NCBI GenBank assembly: GCA_016838895.1
Contig: JAEKNU010000014.1
Span: 1 to 64,000, forward strand
Direction: 5' to 3'
Source of the DNA: Chloroflexota bacterium
GTDB lineage: Bacteria; Chloroflexota; Anaerolineae; Anaerolineales; Anaerolineaceae
DNA length: 64,000 nt
Below, piece by piece: positions 61,665 through 64,000 of the stretch. Under the pieces are notes generated by a model. It saw nothing but the letters and a program-made list of their open reading frames with translations. It was not told the DNA's origin and made no database searches. The first letter of the stretch is position 1, and each line of letters starts with the position of its first letter. A program made the translations under genes and the position numbers.

Positions 61665-62510
61665 ATGGAAGTCCTCTCTGTACAACACTTACACAAAAAA
61701 TATGAATCATTCTGGTTAAAGGATGTATCTTTTTCAATGCAGCAGGGCAGAATAATGGGCTATATCGGCCGAAACGGTGCCGGAAAAACTACCACATTGA
61801 AATCCATGCTCAATCTTGTACATGCCGATAGCGGTACAATCCGCTTTTTTGGCAAGGATATGCAGGACGCTGAATTTGAAATCAAACAGCGCATCGCCTT
61901 TATCTTTGGCAGTGTTAATTACTATCCGCAAAGCAAGCTAAAGACAATCAGCGACGTATATCGCCGGTTTTATACGAACTGGGACGAGCATGTCTATCAA
62001 AATTATTTGTCTCGTTTTGCGCTCGACCCAGAGAAGAAGATCAATCAACTATCACAGGGCATGAGCATCAAATTTGCCCTGGCGTTGGCCCTCTCGCATC
62101 ATGCCGAACTGTTTATTCTGGATGAACCCACCAGCGGACTCGATCCTGTCTCTCGTGATGAGTTGCTCACCATCTTTGAAGATCTGGTGGATCATGAAGG
62201 AGCCAGCATTCTCTTTTCCACGCATATCACCTCTGATCTCGACAAAAATGCGGATGATATCACTTACATCAAAAACGGCCAGCTGCTAACCTCACAGAAA
62301 AAAGATGACTTTGTATCCTCTTTTCGGCTGATCAAAGGCGTATCCAATAGCAGCAATGAGTCGTTAAAACACAAAATCATCGGCTGCAGCGAGCGCAAAG
62401 GTGAAATTTCCGGTTTGATTCGCAGTGCAGATCAAAAGGATTTCAACGATTTTGAGATCTCGCCCGCCGATCTGGATGCCATCATGATTCACACGGAAAG
62501 GGAGGTCTGA
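61665..62510 (+). CDS. ABC transporter ATP-binding protein
   Basis: The 281-aa ATPase has Walker A GRNGAGKTT (35-43 region), signature LSQGM (129-133), Walker B LFILDEP (149-155) and the H-loop FSTH. It resembles the YtrB/EcsA/BcrA-like exporters of Firmicutes, having a C-terminal extension of about 70 residues. The partner permease begins 2 bp after its stop. Confidence 0.9.
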   Translation: MEVLSVQHLHKKYESFWLKDVSFSMQQGRIMGYIGRNGAGKTTTLKSMLNLVHADSGTIRFFGKDMQDAEFEIKQRIAFIFGSVNYYPQSKLKTISDVYRRFYTNWDEHVYQNYLSRFALDPEKKINQLSQGMSIKFALALALSHHAELFILDEPTSGLDPVSRDELLTIFEDLVDHEGASILFSTHITSDLDKNADDITYIKNGQLLTSQKKDDFVSSFRLIKGVSNSSNESLKHKIIGCSERKGEISGLIRSADQKDFNDFEISPADLDAIMIHTEREV

Positions 62511-62511
62511 C

Positions 62512-63159
62512 ATGTTGAACCTGCTGCGTAAAGAATTTAAATTATCCGTTCATCCAACCTGCTTTATTTTTCTTAGCTTTGGATCGATGCTGCTGATTCC
62601 CAATTACCCGTATTATGTGGCATTCTTCTATCAGACGCTGGCGATCTTTTTCATGTTCATGGCCGGCAACGCCACCAATGATATTTTCTTCACCACCTTA
62701 TTACCCATCCGCAAAGTTGACGCCGTCAAAGCCAGAGTGGTCACAGTTGTGATCATAGAACTGATGCAAATTCTGTTGAGTATTCCGTTCGCCTTCCTGC
62801 GCTATATACTGCTACCCACGGATAACATGGCTGGCATGGAAGCCAATGCGGCCTTCTTTGGATTTGTACTGATCATGTTCGGTATCTTCAATTTGATTTT
62901 CTTGCCCAAGTTTTACAAGACAGCATACAAAACAGGCTGGCCCTTCCTGAATGCCAGCATCGCAATGCTGCTCTTCATCGCAGTTGTAGAAGCAGCAGTC
63001 AATCTTAATCCGGCATGGAAATTATCCCTGGATACCATCAATCCTGCTTACCTGCCCCAACAATTAATTGTTTTAGTACTAGGTTTGATTGTATTCGCTG
63101 CATTAACCCTGATAGGGAATAATCTGTCAGTTAAACGATTTGAAACCCTGGATTTGTAA
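62512..63159 (+). CDS. ABC-2 type transporter permease
   Basis: The 215-aa protein has six predicted membrane helices and begins MLNLLRKEFKLSVHPTCF, the usual start of small ABC-2 permeases. GNATNDIFFTTLLPIRKVD resembles the conserved cytoplasmic loop of the family. With the ATPase it likely exports a lipid, peptide or drug; substrate not deducible. Confidence 0.82.
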   Translation: MLNLLRKEFKLSVHPTCFIFLSFGSMLLIPNYPYYVAFFYQTLAIFFMFMAGNATNDIFFTTLLPIRKVDAVKARVVTVVIIELMQILLSIPFAFLRYILLPTDNMAGMEANAAFFGFVLIMFGIFNLIFLPKFYKTAYKTGWPFLNASIAMLLFIAVVEAAVNLNPAWKLSLDTINPAYLPQQLIVLVLGLIVFAALTLIGNNLSVKRFETLDL

Positions 63160-63198
63160 AAGATAGTTTGTATTCCTGTATCAATGGTTTCGAGGTAG

Positions 63199-63257
63199 GG
63201 TGTCGTTGGGCGGTTTGTGAAATACTCATAACATATTTTCATGAGCCCAACGCACCA
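63199..63257. repeat. Extragenic inverted repeat
   Basis: CGTTGGGC (63204-63211) pairs with GCCCAACG (63245-63252), and the flanking GGTGT / CACC extends it with one bulge. The loop is about 33 bases. It lies between the convergent ABC permease and trpA, resembling the GTGCGTTGGG-type extragenic palindromes common in bacterial intergenic regions. It may also stop transcription from trpA. Confidence 0.55.
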
Positions 63258-63322
63258 TTTTCCGACGACACATTACAGAATAGACCTTCCAGGAAGCTCT
63301 ACGCATCAGTCAAAACCAATCC

Positions 63323-64000
63323 CTATCCCCTCAACCAGCGCACAAAATCACCAGCAGCCTTAACCGGATCGCTGCCTTTGCGCACAGCATCCGTCAGGGC
63401 CGAGCCGACAATCACGCCGTCGGCCATTTCACCCACGGCACGTACCTGTTGCGGGGTGGAGATGCCAAACCCGACTGCGGTGGGGGTATGCGCAGCCGCT
63501 TTTGCCCTGGCAGTAAAGTCGGATAACCCAACAGCTAATTCCTTGCGCGCCCCGGTTACCCCGGCCAGGGATACCAGATATAAAAATCCCGTTGTGCGCT
63601 GAGCAATCTGTTTGATACGTTCTGGTGACGAAGCCGGGGATAACATATAGATCAAGGCCATTTCATACGATTTACAGGAGGGCTCCAGACAGACGGCTTC
63701 TTCCGGCGGTAAGTCCGGTACAATCAAACCATCCGCTTCAGCAGCCACGGCGTCCGAAACATAGCGTTTACAGCCATAACTCAAAATCGGATTCATATAG
63801 CCCATCATAATCAGTGGTTGCTTGATCCCTCTCGTTCTTAACTCTTTTACCATTTCCATACAGCGCGCCACGGACATGCCCTGTTCCAGGGCAACTTGCG
63901 TGGAACTTTGTATACTGGGTCCGTCGGCAAGCGGATCCGAAAAGGGCACACCCAATTCGATCAAATCAGCACCAGCATCCGCGATGGCACAAATCACATC
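63323..64000 (-). CDS. trpA: Tryptophan synthase alpha subunit, 5' end beyond the window
   Basis: About 225 C-terminal residues are present. LIELGVPFSDPLADGP contains the catalytic Glu, FLYLVSLAGVTGAR and VGFGISTPQQVRAV the phosphate-binding loops. TrpA cleaves indole-3-glycerol phosphate to indole and glyceraldehyde 3-phosphate, passing indole to TrpB. About 40 N-terminal residues lie outside the window. It is probably the last gene of a trp operon continuing to the right. Confidence 0.92.
   Translation of the reverse strand, partial: DVICAIADAGADLIELGVPFSDPLADGPSIQSSTQVALEQGMSVARCMEMVKELRTRGIKQPLIMMGYMNPILSYGCKRYVSDAVAAEADGLIVPDLPPEEAVCLEPSCKSYEMALIYMLSPASSPERIKQIAQRTTGFLYLVSLAGVTGARKELAVGLSDFTARAKAAAHTPTAVGFGISTPQQVRAVGEMADGVIVGSALTDAVRKGSDPVKAAGDFVRWLRG

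Overview
The window reads as a chromosomal segment of a monoderm, probably mesophilic bacterium of the Chloroflexota (class Anaerolineae). This is an inference from style, not from a marker gene: secreted proteins and lipoproteins carry long Thr/Pro/Glu/Ser linkers, the gene set is fermentative and pectin-using, and no outer-membrane genes are visible. Base composition is moderate. There are no CRISPR arrays, rRNA genes or insertion sequences; the only tRNA sequence is a broken 3' half.

Region 1 (1-11.8 kb) is a Rhs/YD-repeat polymorphic-toxin-like locus on the minus strand. A giant secreted Rhs protein (2992 aa) ends in an alpha/beta-hydrolase-like tip and is followed after 15 bp by a lipoprotein gene, a candidate immunity partner. 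Further downstream lies an orphan Rhs C-terminal cassette with a lysozyme-like tip. It is colinear over 450 bp with the main gene and is abruptly joined to the 3' half of a tRNA-Gly gene.

Region 2 (12.0-33.9 kb) is an unbroken run of 19 minus-strand genes for uptake and breakdown of pectin oligosaccharides: an ABC transporter (binding lipoprotein plus two permeases, no ATPase), cytoplasmic GH4, GH105 and GH28 enzymes and an esterase, then uronate catabolism (uxaC, uxaE, uxuB; an IolB-type isomerase with kduD; two kdgK; a KDPG aldolase), with extra dehydrogenases, an FAH-family enzyme, a LarA-family nickel epimerase and a BASS-type transporter. Mannonate dehydratase (UxuA) is absent from the window. 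The divergent gene at 34.1 kb encodes a soluble 1180-aa regulator (sugar-binding domain, histidine kinase, receiver, AraC domain). A large inverted repeat between it and the operon is a likely operator.

Region 3 (37.7-52.7 kb) holds a membrane protein, a DinB protein, an unusual reductase/adenylation fusion, a tandemly duplicated two-gene cassette (a roughly 1050-aa LysM surface protein plus a T/P-rich lipoprotein), an SH3-like lipoprotein and a YhhN protein.

Region 4 (52.8-64 kb) is a mixed neighbourhood of small genes: an alpha/beta hydrolase with a PadR regulator, GNATs, an HXXEE membrane protein, an ABM monooxygenase, a HepT-MntA toxin-antitoxin pair, a methyltransferase and a MarR regulator sharing one 18-bp operator, an AbrB-type regulator upstream of an ABC exporter, and the 3' part of trpA. 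Several promoters and operators here are readable by eye.
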